A stretch of DNA of 64,000 nt. Origin: Allacma fusca (lineage: Eukaryota; Arthropoda; Collembola; Symphypleona; Sminthuridae). The DNA lies in NCBI GenBank assembly GCA_947179485.1, contig OX359246.1, positions 9,052,001 through 9,116,000 of the forward strand. The letters run 5' to 3'. The translations under genes and the position numbers were made by a program. Position 1 is the stretch's first letter, and the number at the start of each line of letters is the position of its first letter. The notes beneath the pieces were generated by a model that saw nothing but the letters and a program-made list of their open reading frames with translations, did no database searches and had not been told where the DNA came from. Below are positions 45,181 through 56,618 of this stretch, in pieces.

Positions 45181-46754
45181 GGGTATACGTACGAAATAGG
45201 ATTCTATAATTCTGGAATCTCTAATTTCGAGAAGATCAAATAATAATATTGGGAAAATATGGATTTATTCATCTTATAAATGTACTTAAGGATAGTATTT
45301 TCAAACAAAATTGTTACACAAAAAATTTATGAGACGCAATTCGGCTGAAGTTCATTTTCAAGCATTTTACAGGAGAGACGAAAAATTTATCAATTCTAAG
45401 AATGAGCATTCTTACAAATATGTTATTGGCTTGCTTTGTTGACTCTTATTCGAATTTGCAGCAAACAGTGCTTCAACTTGTTCCATTTTGCATCTGATTG
45501 TGAGATCCTCAAATGTTCGTAGAAATTAAACAGAATTTGTAACGGGATAGGTAATTACTGTATATGCGGATATGCAATACATTTTGAATTTAAAATACAT
45601 ATAGTTAATAAGGGTGTACTGTTTAAGATAGTCTGTAATGCAAGTCAATTTGAGTGTCAGTGAATGAAATAGTACTTATATTAATACCATTCCTCATAAT
45701 AATTATTCGGAGGATAAAAGAATAACAAAACATTGAGAATAGTAGAACCAAATAATTACACATAAATGTAATCAGTGTACGATTAAAGAAGACCAGTCCA
45801 AGTAATCCAAAGTTATGGATAACATTTAAAAAATGTTTTATTAAGGGATTTTTATCTGTACACCTGTGGCGTGAGAAGTGTACACAAAGTATTCCGTGAT
45901 AACATTATTTCAGCAATATACCTGATAAGGAAGTATTTCAAGTAGGGATATTCATTCATTTTTAAATCAGTCTTTTAAAGATCTACTGGATTATGACTCA
46001 TGACACGCAAAGAAACTTCAGAATTATTTACACCCTGCCCGACTAAACTTTCCCAGATGTGAACAACTAGCACTGAAAGCAATAAAACCGTGGAAACTTA
46101 GTTTCTTCTATGATATTTCATTGTCATATTCCTTGTAGCCATTCCCAAGAATATTGATGCAGAACAATGTGTAAGTATACAACTTCTAAGATACTGTGTC
46201 CACCAAAATTTCGGGATAAAGATTCAAATTGTACGTCCCCTAAGAGATACAGGGACAGAAACAGACCAAGTGTTTGTAATATGCATAAAAGTCTTTCCTA
46301 TACCCAAATTCGTTTACCCTGGTAGGTGTATTCCCATAAACACACGTTACTATATACCAAAGGGTATAATTCAGATCGAGTGGCTAGACCATGTATTTTA
46401 TAATATTCACGCAATCTTGCATGTCCACCCAGGTTTTAAATATCAGATCAAATCGAGGTCGTACATTGGGATGTAAAGTTTCTCGCCTGAGAAACAAAAC
46501 TTTACAAGATCTGCTATGATAGTCGCTGTACAGTATCAGCCCTCTGAGTGCAACCTTCCCTAGTAATCTATCCCTCAATGACATACTTGCGCAAATTCCT
46601 ACAAGACGTAAAATTTAAATCCTAAAATTTTTAAAACATTCTCTCGAGCAAATACATAATTACATTTACAACACAGATTTAATGTAAATATGCAAACAAG
46701 TGCTCTCAAAAATAGAATCCGAAAAATACAAACCTTCATGACCTCCTACTGACG
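45181..46754. other. Intergenic between P450 and IR-like gene 1
   Basis: No gene. Parts of about 46200-46620 can be aligned with 53310-53560 in front of the second IR-like gene (for example TCAAATCGAGGTCGTACATTGGGA against TTAAAATCGAGGGCTGACATTGGGA), so the upstream flank was copied with the gene and may include shared regulatory sequence. Confidence 0.5.
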
Positions 46755-48779
46755 ATGTCAATTTCAAATGGATCCATTCTCAATGTCTTAGTATTGGGGC
46801 TTTTTCATTTCCACCCTTTCAGTGTCAACTGTGCCAACCCTCAGGCCGGAGTTATTACATCCCTAAACTGTTGGATCGGAATGTACTCCGAGTGTCACGT
46901 CACGGTAATATTCGGTTTAGAGGACCCAGTCACAGAGCCAACAACACACCCACTCATTCTGCAAGCACTATCCAAACGAATTAAAATAGGGGATTTGATT
47001 CAACTCCAGCGATATGGCTGTAGAGCAGCTCTCATTTACAAGCCTTCCGTAAATGTAGTTTATGCAGCACTGTCATTGGCTACTACCACGCTACATCCCA
47101 AAGACACATTCGTAAACGTGGCGGTTGAACGAGAAGCCCTTCCCATGGTAGAGGCAGAACTTACAAGGATATCCTCTTCTCAAGACGAATCAACTTATGT
47201 TGACTTGTCTAGAATGTCAATTCATGTTTTAGCAAAATCTGGAACATTTCCCGTTCAACAAATATTTGCCTACTGTTTCTATTGCCGCAGAACCAGGAGT
47301 ATCCCAGTGTACTGCAAAACACTGTCAACCTGCAGAGTAGAAATTGATTGTCATCATCAGAATTTTTTTAAGGAAGTGGGATTCACGGTCAGTAGGGTCA
47401 AAGATCTTGACAGAGCAAAACTGATTGCCAATTCATCAACTCCAGCTAGTTACAAAGAATTATTTAAAGAAGACATCGCAACTGTGACGTACAGTCTCAT
47501 TATTAAATATTTTTCGAGATCTGCCTTGAGGAAACCTAAAACTTTGTTTATATCGGATACGATGATTCTACAATATGGGTTGGTTCCATTATTTCCAGCC
47601 GGCGTTGTCCCTGTGAAGACAGTGGCAGATACCTTCATTACATGCGACCCCAGCTTTATTTCCCAGGAACGATTCCGATTTTTTATCAAACCCTTCGGCA
47701 ATTCTGTCTGGTTAGTGATGGCACTCTCCGTGGGCATCCTGGGTGCTTTTCAATGCTCCTTAACAAGTCTCCATAGCATGTACCAGCAAGTATTTCAAAT
47801 TATTTCAATTTTACTGGACAATTCGTACTACCGGCCAACCTCAGGTAGTACATCAATGCTCAGACGGAAGATTTTGTACACTCTGACCGTCGCCTGGACA
47901 TTTGTTTCCCTTATACTGGGGAACGCTTACAAAGGTGTGATCACTTCGGATCTGACTGCTGAGAGCAAAATTGATCCACCCACTTTTGAGGATTTGTTTA
48001 AGCACAACTTTACTATTTATAATGGTATCCTGCCTCATATCAAGCCATTGCTTAATCATTCAATTCAAATTCCAGCGGACTCCGCTCTAGAACAACTAGT
48101 GGCTAACTTTTCCAGATCAACGATCCTTACATCAGTTTTTGAAATTGGGGCTAGAATTTTTGGGGTTTTACGTCAAAAACAGGACTGCGATCAAAACATC
48201 AAGGCGTTTTGCAAATCTGAGACATTTTTGAAAGATCTGACCATTGCGGAAGGGATTGCAGCCCGAATGACCTATCCAAAACACTACCCTATTGTGAGCA
48301 TTGAGGAGGAGGTACTCAAATGTAGTAAAACTGCTTGGTTAGGGAACGTCCAAGGATTGATTGAATTTTCCAGGGAACATAATGGGGTCGGTAACAAAAA
48401 TGAAAGGTTGATCTTAAGCAGTGAGCGGTTATTTAGAAGGTATGAATCCTGGAGTTTTGAAAATGGTAATAAGGGTGGGGGCTTGCTCAGTAAATTCTTT
48501 GGGAGGGTAGTGCAAGCTGGGATTTACCATTGGCATGTGTACATGAGGGAATTCATCCGGGACAATTCTATTAGGAAGTACGAGGGGTGGGTGAGGCGGG
48601 AAGGGAAGTTAACCATGGGGTATTATAAGATTCAATGCGTTTTTACAATTTTTTGCTTCTCATCTTTTATTGCGATGCTTGTTTTGGCAGCGGAGATGAT
48701 CTACGGAAGGACGTATGTATCCAGAAGTGCATTAAATAGTTTAAAGACACTCGCTTTATGCTGTGCAAGTCATACATAG
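46755..48779 (+). CDS. Ionotropic-receptor-like protein 1 (divergent IR, single exon)
   Basis: An uninterrupted 674-codon frame. Residues 1-25 are a signal peptide (MSISNGSILNVLVLGLFHFH). A long extracellular region with many cysteines precedes a membrane segment at about 315-333 (VWLVMALSVGILGAF), a re-entrant pore-like stretch at about 345-362 (QVFQIISILLDNSYY), a second membrane helix at about 373-393 and the motif ILGNAYKGVITSDL that follows it. A long S2-like lobe of about 230 residues and a final membrane helix near 628-650 (FCFSSFIAMLVLAAEMIYG) complete the topology. This order matches the ionotropic glutamate receptor family and its arthropod IR branch, which are ligand-gated cation channels in chemosensory neurons. 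Glutamate-binding residues are not evident. No introns, like many lineage-specific IRs. Ligand and tissue unknown. Confidence 0.82.
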   Translation: MSISNGSILNVLVLGLFHFHPFSVNCANPQAGVITSLNCWIGMYSECHVTVIFGLEDPVTEPTTHPLILQALSKRIKIGDLIQLQRYGCRAALIYKPSVNVVYAALSLATTTLHPKDTFVNVAVEREALPMVEAELTRISSSQDESTYVDLSRMSIHVLAKSGTFPVQQIFAYCFYCRRTRSIPVYCKTLSTCRVEIDCHHQNFFKEVGFTVSRVKDLDRAKLIANSSTPASYKELFKEDIATVTYSLIIKYFSRSALRKPKTLFISDTMILQYGLVPLFPAGVVPVKTVADTFITCDPSFISQERFRFFIKPFGNSVWLVMALSVGILGAFQCSLTSLHSMYQQVFQIISILLDNSYYRPTSGSTSMLRRKILYTLTVAWTFVSLILGNAYKGVITSDLTAESKIDPPTFEDLFKHNFTIYNGILPHIKPLLNHSIQIPADSALEQLVANFSRSTILTSVFEIGARIFGVLRQKQDCDQNIKAFCKSETFLKDLTIAEGIAARMTYPKHYPIVSIEEEVLKCSKTAWLGNVQGLIEFSREHNGVGNKNERLILSSERLFRRYESWSFENGNKGGGLLSKFFGRVVQAGIYHWHVYMREFIRDNSIRKYEGWVRREGKLTMGYYKIQCVFTIFCFSSFIAMLVLAAEMIYGRTYVSRSALNSLKTLALCCASHT

Positions 48780-49141
48780 CTCCCAATTTGTTTCTGTGTT
48801 GTTGTAAATGAAACCATAAATCCCGGTTGACAAAAGTCTGTAAATATAATAATTATTGAGCAATTATGATTAATGGAAGAGTTCCGAATCGGGAATCCGA
48901 GACACTGGATAGAAGACGAGAATACAGGACTTATTTATGTATCAAATGTTATGGACCATGATTATGAAACATCTCTTGTTTCAATAATTCCTCGTCAGTA
49001 TCATAATCCTGAGTTCCGAGGTCAATTATTGAAGCCTTTGTATCAATACGATTTTAATTTTTGGCCACTGAATAATTATTTCTGGAACTGGTTACTTATT
49101 CACGCTATCGTCCTTTCGAGTGGGCACTGCTTCCTGTCAAC

Positions 49142-49353
49142 GGTCGGATTTTTGTAAGTCTCCCCGGAAGATCATTTCCTTGCTGAATCGTGTCCCTGCA
49201 GGGAGTTCCTCACATAATTCAAAAATCCCTGCCAACGAATATAGCTCAACGAATTTAAATTGAATCCCTGTTCTTTAAAAAAATCCTGTTCCTTTGAGAT
49301 TTTCCCTACCTTAAAATGCCCATTTACTCGTCTCCCCACAAAAATCCGACCCC
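49142..49353. mobile_element. Probable hAT-type MITE (GGGGTCGG ends)
   Basis: GGTCGGATTTTTGTAAGTCTC on the left and TCCCCACAAAAATCCGACCCC on the right are inverted repeats of about 20 bp, and the same ends are seen at 19554 and 20801. If the right end is CCCCTG, the flanks CTGTCAAC and GTTTCAAC agree at 6 of 8 positions, compatible with a decayed 8-bp duplication. Confidence 0.5.
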
Positions 49354-50476
49354 TGGTTTCAACAGTTTCTTCTGATTTCAAACAGGGAATTCGGGTAAAA
49401 ACGGGCATGTTTTTAAAAATTTGCTTCATAAAAACCAAGAATTGTGCTAATAAACGTCACGAAGGTAAAGCAAAGGCATATTTTTTAAGAGATTTTACCC
49501 ATTTAAATTTTTTTCTAACTACAGTATCTCAAAAATCTTTAGACGCTGAAGCTGGGTTGTATCTGTAGGAAATGTTTTGGGGTTTTCGAGGAGCTATATA
49601 TTCAAACTTTTCATACATCACGTACAAAAGAATGACCAAAATGAGCGCCCTAACTAAGTTTAACGAAATTCAACTTTAGGATCAAAGAAGGGAGGGAGAT
49701 CAAGTGGGAAAATGGGAGGTTTGATATTGATCTTTTTTTTGCTTCCATTTTGCGATCCATTTTGGTTGGACGGGCTGTCGTTTAATAATTTATTCCGAAC
49801 TATTTGTAGCAAATTTGAAGTATTTTCATTAGAGTCTAATGTCATCTTTCGAAACAAAAAATTGCACCCGTGGGAACCTAACAATAAGGCAGTATTGAAA
49901 CAAAAGGAATTAATTATCCTTTATACTAACTTGAAAGTGATTGTCGTGATGGTGCCAGTCGTCACTTATGTACATGACATGTTGAAGCATAGCGGTTCAT
50001 TTTTTTCTTTCTTTCATGAAAATAATGCTTTGATTTTTATTTCAAAACTTTTTTTTGAAAGAAAAGATGGACAATTTTGTATTCTTTTTTAATTTTGTTT
50101 TGTTTACTTGGAAAGGCTTAAGTTATAGTAACCAAGTGCTACTACATACTGTCCAAGTCAATAAAAAATAATTCCATTTTAGATTAAAAAAAAAGTATAA
50201 TAAATGGGAAATTAAAAAATACCGCAATGCTAAACAGAAGTTGCCAACAAAGTTACTACCTTGCATCTTGGAATTAGTATGGTTAATTTGAATCTACTAC
50301 TACTTTTGCTTATTGAGTACCCCTTTCAACATTTAGTACAGTGTGACTAACGTGATCAGGCTTCATCTTTTAACCACCACGATTAAATTCTAACCGTGGG
50401 TAAGACCGTAAGCAGAGCATAAGAGTATAATAAAGTTAATAAGAGTAAAACTTTGGGATCCGTCAACGGCGTCAAC

Positions 50477-51399
50477 CAGGGATGGATTTACGGGGTGGCC
50501 CACCCTGGCCCGGCTACGGTAAAAAATTGAGGGCTAGGAAAAAAAACGCTGACTATATAAGGCCCTCAGATTGCAAGTGTAAAGGCCCACAAACCTATTT
50601 GGAGGGTTAGTGCAAGGGTAAAAATTATTTTATTAATCCACCCGTGCCGTCGACACTTACAAGACATACAGTGATGTAGCTATCCGATATGATATCGTTC
50701 TGGATGATTCAAAACATTTGATACTTTCGTGGTCGAACATTAGGGTCTTTCATAGATAATATTTTATGGACAATTCTTATAATTTTAATAATGGGTTCCA
50801 GCAAAATGAACATAAACAAGGAAAATTTAAAATTGCAAACATGCGCTCAGCTTGAATAATTTAACTGCAATTTTATGAACCCCCTGTACAGCATCTATTT
50901 ACTAAACAGCATTTAAATATTAAAAAAAAACATTTATGCCCCGGAAAAGTTTGAGAACAATTCTAAAACTTATTCTTTGTGTACCGACTTCATGTAGTAA
51001 AAGGAGATGCTTCAGTTTTAAAAAAACAGCTAATCCTATTTTGATTAAAGTCTGTGGCAATGTTGCTAAGATAAGTAGGATGCGTTTAGTTTTCTTAAGT
51101 GCGTGTTTTATATCTAGCTACGATGCCAGTTCCATTCGATATTTATTTGCGACTACAGATAAATACAACAGTGAAGTTACTTCAAAAGTCTACGAAATGT
51201 AGGTAAAACAGTAAATATTAAGCCATTGCTTATGTAGGTCAGTGACGGAGCACTTTGACTTTGAATAACATATAATTAATTATACATATAGCCAAATAAG
51301 TAGAAAGGCCTTTCTGCATGGAATCTGAGGGCCTTTATTATTATTTTTTACCCTGACTGGTCCAGAGTTGACCCCCCCTTAAATTCACGTCTTTAAAAT
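50477..51399. mobile_element. Possible decayed hAT-type element
   Basis: The left end CAGGGATGGATTTACGGGG looks like a typical hAT terminus. At the right, CCCCCCCTTAAATTCACG is a degraded complement, with further pairing between AGGCCCTCAG (about 50562) and CTGAGGGCCT (about 51327). No duplication could be read, so the right limit is uncertain. Confidence 0.4.
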
Positions 51400-52653
51400 T
51401 TAGCTTTTTGCAAGGAAAGTAATGAAAAAAATTAATACATAAAGCCGTTAATAACCGATAAAGTTGGTTTCTGTTACAGATTATACCCAATCGAAGCGGA
51501 TTGGAGGTTTAAAGGATCCGTTGCATTTATTTAAACGAACAACAGCCTATGTAAGAACGGCCTAAATTATAATGTTAAGTTTAATGTTTTTTATAAATTA
51601 CAAATCAATGCAATCCCAGTTTTCCCATCCACCTTGGTGGATGGCTTGAATGCTAGTTTGTATTTATAAACATTACTCACATTTCGGATTCCTGAGACGG
51701 CAATACATATATTTGAATCAGATGATGATATTAAATTCCATAGAATCTTTTATTTAAAATTTAGTACAGACATTTTTATGAAACAATAATAACTAATAAT
51801 CCAACAATCCGACAGAAAATTGATGAACGTCAATGATGGTTTTTTATTAGATGTTGCATGGAAGCCATTAATTCAGAAAATTCTAACTGCTAATTTTTAA
51901 AAAAATAGCAATCGTTAAAAATTAGTTTTTTTTTTAAAATTGTATATTTTTTCCATTGTGTGAATTTATCTGTCACTTGCTTTTTAGTGCCTGAGGTTGA
52001 CAGAAAGCTTGCATATAATTTAGCTTGTTTAATAAAGAATAACCACGTAAACCAAAGATATGGATACGATTTTATGAAACAATACTTTTTGTACCAACGC
52101 TTCTTCGAATAGTGCTTGTTCACAAAGTTAGCATTTCGCAGAATGGGAATTGGCCACAAAATTAACACCGTCCTCAACAAGACTCAATTAAATATTAGTT
52201 GAATAAATTCAACAAAGTCCTAATGCAGTGCGTTGGATATTATATTTAGGAAAACGGATTCTTTTTACATTTTTTAAACCAACGCTTGTTCAAGACTGTA
52301 AATTTGCGACGACAACACATTGCTTTCTTTAAGACCCATTTTTTTGCCCAACGTGATTATTTGGGGCGAACGCATATGAAAATGTAGCCAAAAAAGAAGC
52401 GTTTATCAGAGTCGTTCTATGTTACGAGAAGTAGCTCAACGTTTGAGTTATTATTTGAGGAGAAGGCTATTGCTCCCGACCGGATTTTGAAGGGTTACAA
52501 CATTACAATTTTTGTAGGTGATTTATTGTTTTAAAAGTACTTTGACGCTTGATTACGGGAAATTGTTTATGCTTCAGAGAGCAGTCTGATGGATCCACGC
52601 GATCACAACCTTATGGTATGGTTGTTAAAATTGGGTATAGTCACTTATAGAAT

Positions 52654-52829
52654 CAGTGGTAGCGAACGAATCGTGAGGCTATGCGAAAGTAGAGTAGAGG
52701 CAGAGTAGCCGTAAATAATTTGTATATTAGTAGAGGATGGTAGCAAGCAAGGTAAAAATATACAGTAGCAGTAGAGGTAATGAATAGTAGAGTAGAGTAA
52801 CATAGAAGTCGCTGAAACGTCCATCACTG
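52654..52829. mobile_element. Possible short motif-array MITE
   Basis: CAGTGGTAGCGAACGAA on the left and a loose complement (ACGTCCATCACTG) on the right enclose an array of AGTAGAG motifs. It resembles the other motif-array elements in design, but the flanks TATAGAAT and CTGGCATA do not match. Confidence 0.3.
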
Positions 52830-53664
52830 CTGGCATAGCTGACTCCAGTACGCACCGAACATTCCAATAATACTCATCCCGATAGTGTATGCAATTAAAC
52901 TATTTCCAGTCCCCACAATAACTATTCGTAAGAATTATAACCCTGGAGAATGATAAAATCAAATACGCATAATTTTTTTAGTATACGTTCAAAATGAAGT
53001 TTTTCAAGAGTGGTTTTAGCCTACACGTGTGACACGAAAGGACCAGACATATTGGTTGATAACGCCACTTCATCAATACCTGATAGAAAAATATTAGTCA
53101 TTGGTGTTATTACATCAGCACCAACGATTTGGATTATCTCACGCACGGAAACTTCCGAAACCTTGAACCAACAGTTAGGAAAACTTTTTAGAATAACTAC
53201 CATTGAAAACAGGAAACTCATGGCTAATACTGTCACACGTACATATGTCATACAATTTCTTCCATACTTTTGCAGTACTACTACTAGCTATTAGATTTTA
53301 AGTTCCATTTCAAGATAAAGATTCAATTTGTTCCATCCACCATGACCCAAGTGTTTATAGGTTATAATTCAGAAGAAACCTTGTCAAACCATTCACTCAA
53401 ATTCCCATATCCACTCAATTTTAAAAAATCTGTTAAAATCGAGGGCTGACATTGGGACTTCAAAGTCTTCATTTAGAAATGAAACCTTCAAAGCTCTGTT
53501 CCTATAAACTCACTTCGTGGATCCATCATTACTAATCGATCCAGTAATAACGATTCCTTAGAATTTAAGACGAAGGATACCATTTCTACAACTTTCAAAA
53601 ATACGTATTTAAATTCTATAACCTCTCAAAAATATTTCCCAATCAAAGTACCAATCTTCATCCT

Positions 53665-55668
53665 GTGGTATTAAATATGCGTACTGATGAGGTATCAGCT
53701 ATCGTTGTTTTAATACTATGGCTTATTTACTTCCTACCTTGTCCTATCAACTGTACCAATCCACATTCCGTAGTTATTAAATCTCTAAACTCCTGGATAG
53801 GAATGTATTCCGAGTGCCATGTCATCGTTTTGTTCGGTTCAGATAACCCTGTCACAGAGCCACCACAATACCCATTCATTCTGCTAAGTCTATCTAAAAG
53901 AATTAAATTTAAGGATGTAAATAGACCGAGGCGACATCTCTGTAGAGCATCTCTCGTGTACAAACCGGCAGTGAACAAAGTTCACTTAGCCATGAAGTTG
54001 GCCACTACCCTACTGCATCGCCAAGTCACATTCATTCATGTCGCCGTTGAACAATTGTTCCTTCCCAAAGTTGAGCGAGAACTAACGAGAATATGTTCTT
54101 CTGAAGACGGAACAACCCACACTGACTTTTCTAGAATGACAATTCTTGTTTTAGGAACATCTGGAACATTTCCTGTCACAACAATATTTGCCTACTGTTT
54201 CTATTGCCGAAAAACAAGAAACAATCCAATTTATTGCAAAAACCAGTCAACCTGCAGAGCAGAAATTGAATCTCATCACCAGAAGTTTTTTAAGCACGTG
54301 AGTTTCACGGTTAGCACGGACATTGATCTGGAAAGAGCAACGTTGATTGCAAATTCATCTACACGAATTGGTTTCGAAGAATTATTTAAAGAAGGAATGG
54401 CAACTGTAACGTACAGTTTAATCATTAAATACTTCTCAAAATCTGCCTTGAAGAAACCTAAAGACAATTTTATAACGGAAAATAGGATTCTACAGTATGG
54501 TTTAGTTCCTACTTGGCCAGCCCGTGTTGTCCCTATGATGACCGCTGCAGATACCTTCATTACATGCGATCACAGCTTTACTTCCCAGGAAGAATTCAGA
54601 TTTTTTATCAAACCCTTTGATCTGAACGTCTGGTTGGTGATGCTACTCTCTGTGGGCATCCTCGGTGCTATTCAATGCTCCTTAACAAAACTTCATAGCA
54701 TGTACCAGCAAGTATTTCACATTATTTCAATTTTGCTGGACAACTCCTACTACCGACCACCCTCAGATAGTACATCAATGCTCAGACGTAAAATTTTGTA
54801 CACTCTGGCCATCACCTGGACGTTTGTTTGCCTTATATTGGGAAACGCATACAAGGGTATAATAACTTCGGAACTAACGGCTGAGAGCAAAATTGATCCA
54901 CCCACATTTGAGGATTTGTTTCACCACAACTATACAATCTATAATGAGATACATCCTCACATTAAGCTTTTAATTAAGCAAACAATTTACAAACCGGACG
55001 AAGCTCTGGAAGGAGTAGCGTCTAACTTTACTAAAATATTGAAGCTACGATCATTTTTTGAAATCGGTGAAAGAATTTTCGGAGTTTTAAGACAAAAACA
55101 GATTTGCCACCACAAAATGCAATTGTTTTGCAAATCCAGGAAGTTTTTAAAAGATCTTACTATAATTGAAGGAATTGAATCCAGAATAACCTATCCAAAG
55201 CATTATCCTGTAGTAAGCATTGAGGAGGAGGTACTCAAATGTAATAAAACTGCTTGGCTGGGGAGTGTCCATGGATTGTGGGAATTTGCCAGAAAGCATA
55301 ACAGCGGGATGGGTAAAAACAATAAGTTGATCTTGAGCAGTAATCACTTATTTAGTAGGTACGAATCATGGAGTTTTGAGAATGATAACAAGGGTGGGGG
55401 CTTGCTCAGTAAATTCTTTGTGAGGGTTGTGCAAGCGGGGATTTACCATTGGCATGTGGGTATTGGCAAATTCGTCCGAGATAAATTAATCAGGAAGGAC
55501 GAGTTGGGGTTAAGTCGGTTAGGAAAATTGGCCATGGGCTCTTACAAGATTCAAAGCATTTTTAAATTTTTTTGCTTCTCAGCCTGCTTTGCGATGTTAG
55601 TACTAGCGGCAGAGATAATCTACGGATTTTTGAAGGTACGAAATATGGTACTGGTACTCGATCACTAA
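53665..55668 (+). CDS. Ionotropic-receptor-like protein 2 (divergent IR, single exon)
   Basis: An uninterrupted 667-codon frame that aligns end to end with the protein at 46755, including all cysteines of the CFYCRxTRxxPxYCKxxSTC block. It has a signal peptide, a first membrane helix in VWLVMLLSVGILGAIQC, a pore-like stretch QVFHIISILLDNSYY, the second helix leading to ILGNAYKGIITSEL, and a last helix FCFSACFAMLVLAAEIIYG. The final residues differ (FLKVRNMVLVLDH against a longer tail in protein 1). Same inferred role as an IR-type ligand-gated channel. Both copies are open and in the same orientation, 4.9 kb apart, so they are a tandem duplicate pair with both members apparently retained. Of the ATGs at 53665 and 53677, the first is used; the signal-peptide alignment with protein 1 allows either. 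Confidence 0.82.
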   Translation: MVLNMRTDEVSAIVVLILWLIYFLPCPINCTNPHSVVIKSLNSWIGMYSECHVIVLFGSDNPVTEPPQYPFILLSLSKRIKFKDVNRPRRHLCRASLVYKPAVNKVHLAMKLATTLLHRQVTFIHVAVEQLFLPKVERELTRICSSEDGTTHTDFSRMTILVLGTSGTFPVTTIFAYCFYCRKTRNNPIYCKNQSTCRAEIESHHQKFFKHVSFTVSTDIDLERATLIANSSTRIGFEELFKEGMATVTYSLIIKYFSKSALKKPKDNFITENRILQYGLVPTWPARVVPMMTAADTFITCDHSFTSQEEFRFFIKPFDLNVWLVMLLSVGILGAIQCSLTKLHSMYQQVFHIISILLDNSYYRPPSDSTSMLRRKILYTLAITWTFVCLILGNAYKGIITSELTAESKIDPPTFEDLFHHNYTIYNEIHPHIKLLIKQTIYKPDEALEGVASNFTKILKLRSFFEIGERIFGVLRQKQICHHKMQLFCKSRKFLKDLTIIEGIESRITYPKHYPVVSIEEEVLKCNKTAWLGSVHGLWEFARKHNSGMGKNNKLILSSNHLFSRYESWSFENDNKGGGLLSKFFVRVVQAGIYHWHVGIGKFVRDKLIRKDELGLSRLGKLAMGSYKIQSIFKFFCFSACFAMLVLAAEIIYGFLKVRNMVLVLDH

Positions 55669-56403
55669 CACTTCACACAAATTCTGTTGTTACCGTTTGT
55701 GGTCACATTGTTAAAATATGCCTGGGGTTTCGTAAAATTTCCAGGAGACAAGATAGTATAAGTAGCAATTTGAATTAAATCACACATTATACACTTCCTT
55801 TGATTACAGTTTGTAAATATAATGAAGTATTACTGTGTACATGTACTACATAATCGCCGTATTTTGCAATAGTTACAGTCCAAAATAAGAAATTAAAACA
55901 GAACCATACCTACATATGAAGTTTAGGTTGACCTAACAATAGGTATGGGGCTTAGGTTGAACAAAGCTAAGCATGTATGGAAGTTAAGGGTTACTTCACT
56001 ACGGGTAACCAAACTTGGGCGCGACAACTGCCTCCCGCAAGTCTAAAGATAACCTATGTATGAGCGGTATGCAGAGCTCCTGGCTTGTATCAGTGTAAAT
56101 TAATTGAGAGCAATTTGAAAATAAAAAATAGAGACATTTCATTTAGATTTTGAAGGTCAGACATATAAAATTGTGTATTCATGGTATTTCATTAAATTGA
56201 TCAGTGACACCTGTTTGGTCATATGTGACCCCGATCTTGGCCTGCTTGGTAATTGGTATTGTAAGTTTGTAAATATCAGTTTATTTTCGAGAGCATTTCG
56301 ACTAATTTCGTGCGCAAATATTCAGGTACTGACACCAACAGGTCTGAAGGAATAGCCATTGCGCATAATGTACGTGTACATAATGAAAATGCATTTAAAG
56401 CAC
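55669..56403. other. 3' flank of IR-like gene 2, nothing recognised
   Basis: No gene or repeat apart from a short inverted motif TTTAGGTTGACCTAA near 55921. Confidence 0.35.
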
Positions 56404-56444
56404 GTCCATATTAGTGCTGGCAAGTACGATGTGTCGAGACGATA

Positions 56445-56618
56445 CAGTGAATTTCCTATATAGTGGTTTCCTCTTAGACAACATTCCCTTTATATGGGCA
56501 TGTTTAAAATTTCCCTAGAACTACATTTAAATTACATTGGTGTAAAATATAGTGGCATCCCCATATATTAGGAGGTATTTTGTTAACCCTTGGGAACCAC
56601 TATATAGGAAATTAACTG
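56445..56618. mobile_element. Tc1/mariner-type MITE (174 bp)
   Basis: CAGTGAATTTCCTATATAGT at the left is mirrored at the right by ACTATATAGGAAATTAACTG, and a TA dinucleotide lies on both sides (56443-56444 and 56619-56620). TIRs starting CAGT with a TA duplication are typical of Tc1/mariner. Removing it restores GACGATATTATCG, in keeping with the host hAT end. Confidence 0.82.

Larger units (their letters stand above)
48780..53664. other. Intergenic between the two IR-like genes
   Basis: No confident gene. Open frames at 48873-49157 (94 codons) and 49712-50092 (126 codons, hydrophobic start) show no known motif and no splice context. Three probable element relics lie here (49142-49353, 50477-51399, 52654-52829). 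A minus-strand frame at 53021-53251 has two hydrophobic stretches but could not be assigned. Confidence 0.4.

Noticed and set aside
53021-53294. Overlapping 76-94-codon frames on both strands
   Set aside because: No motif, no conservation visible within the window, conflicting strands; left as unassigned.
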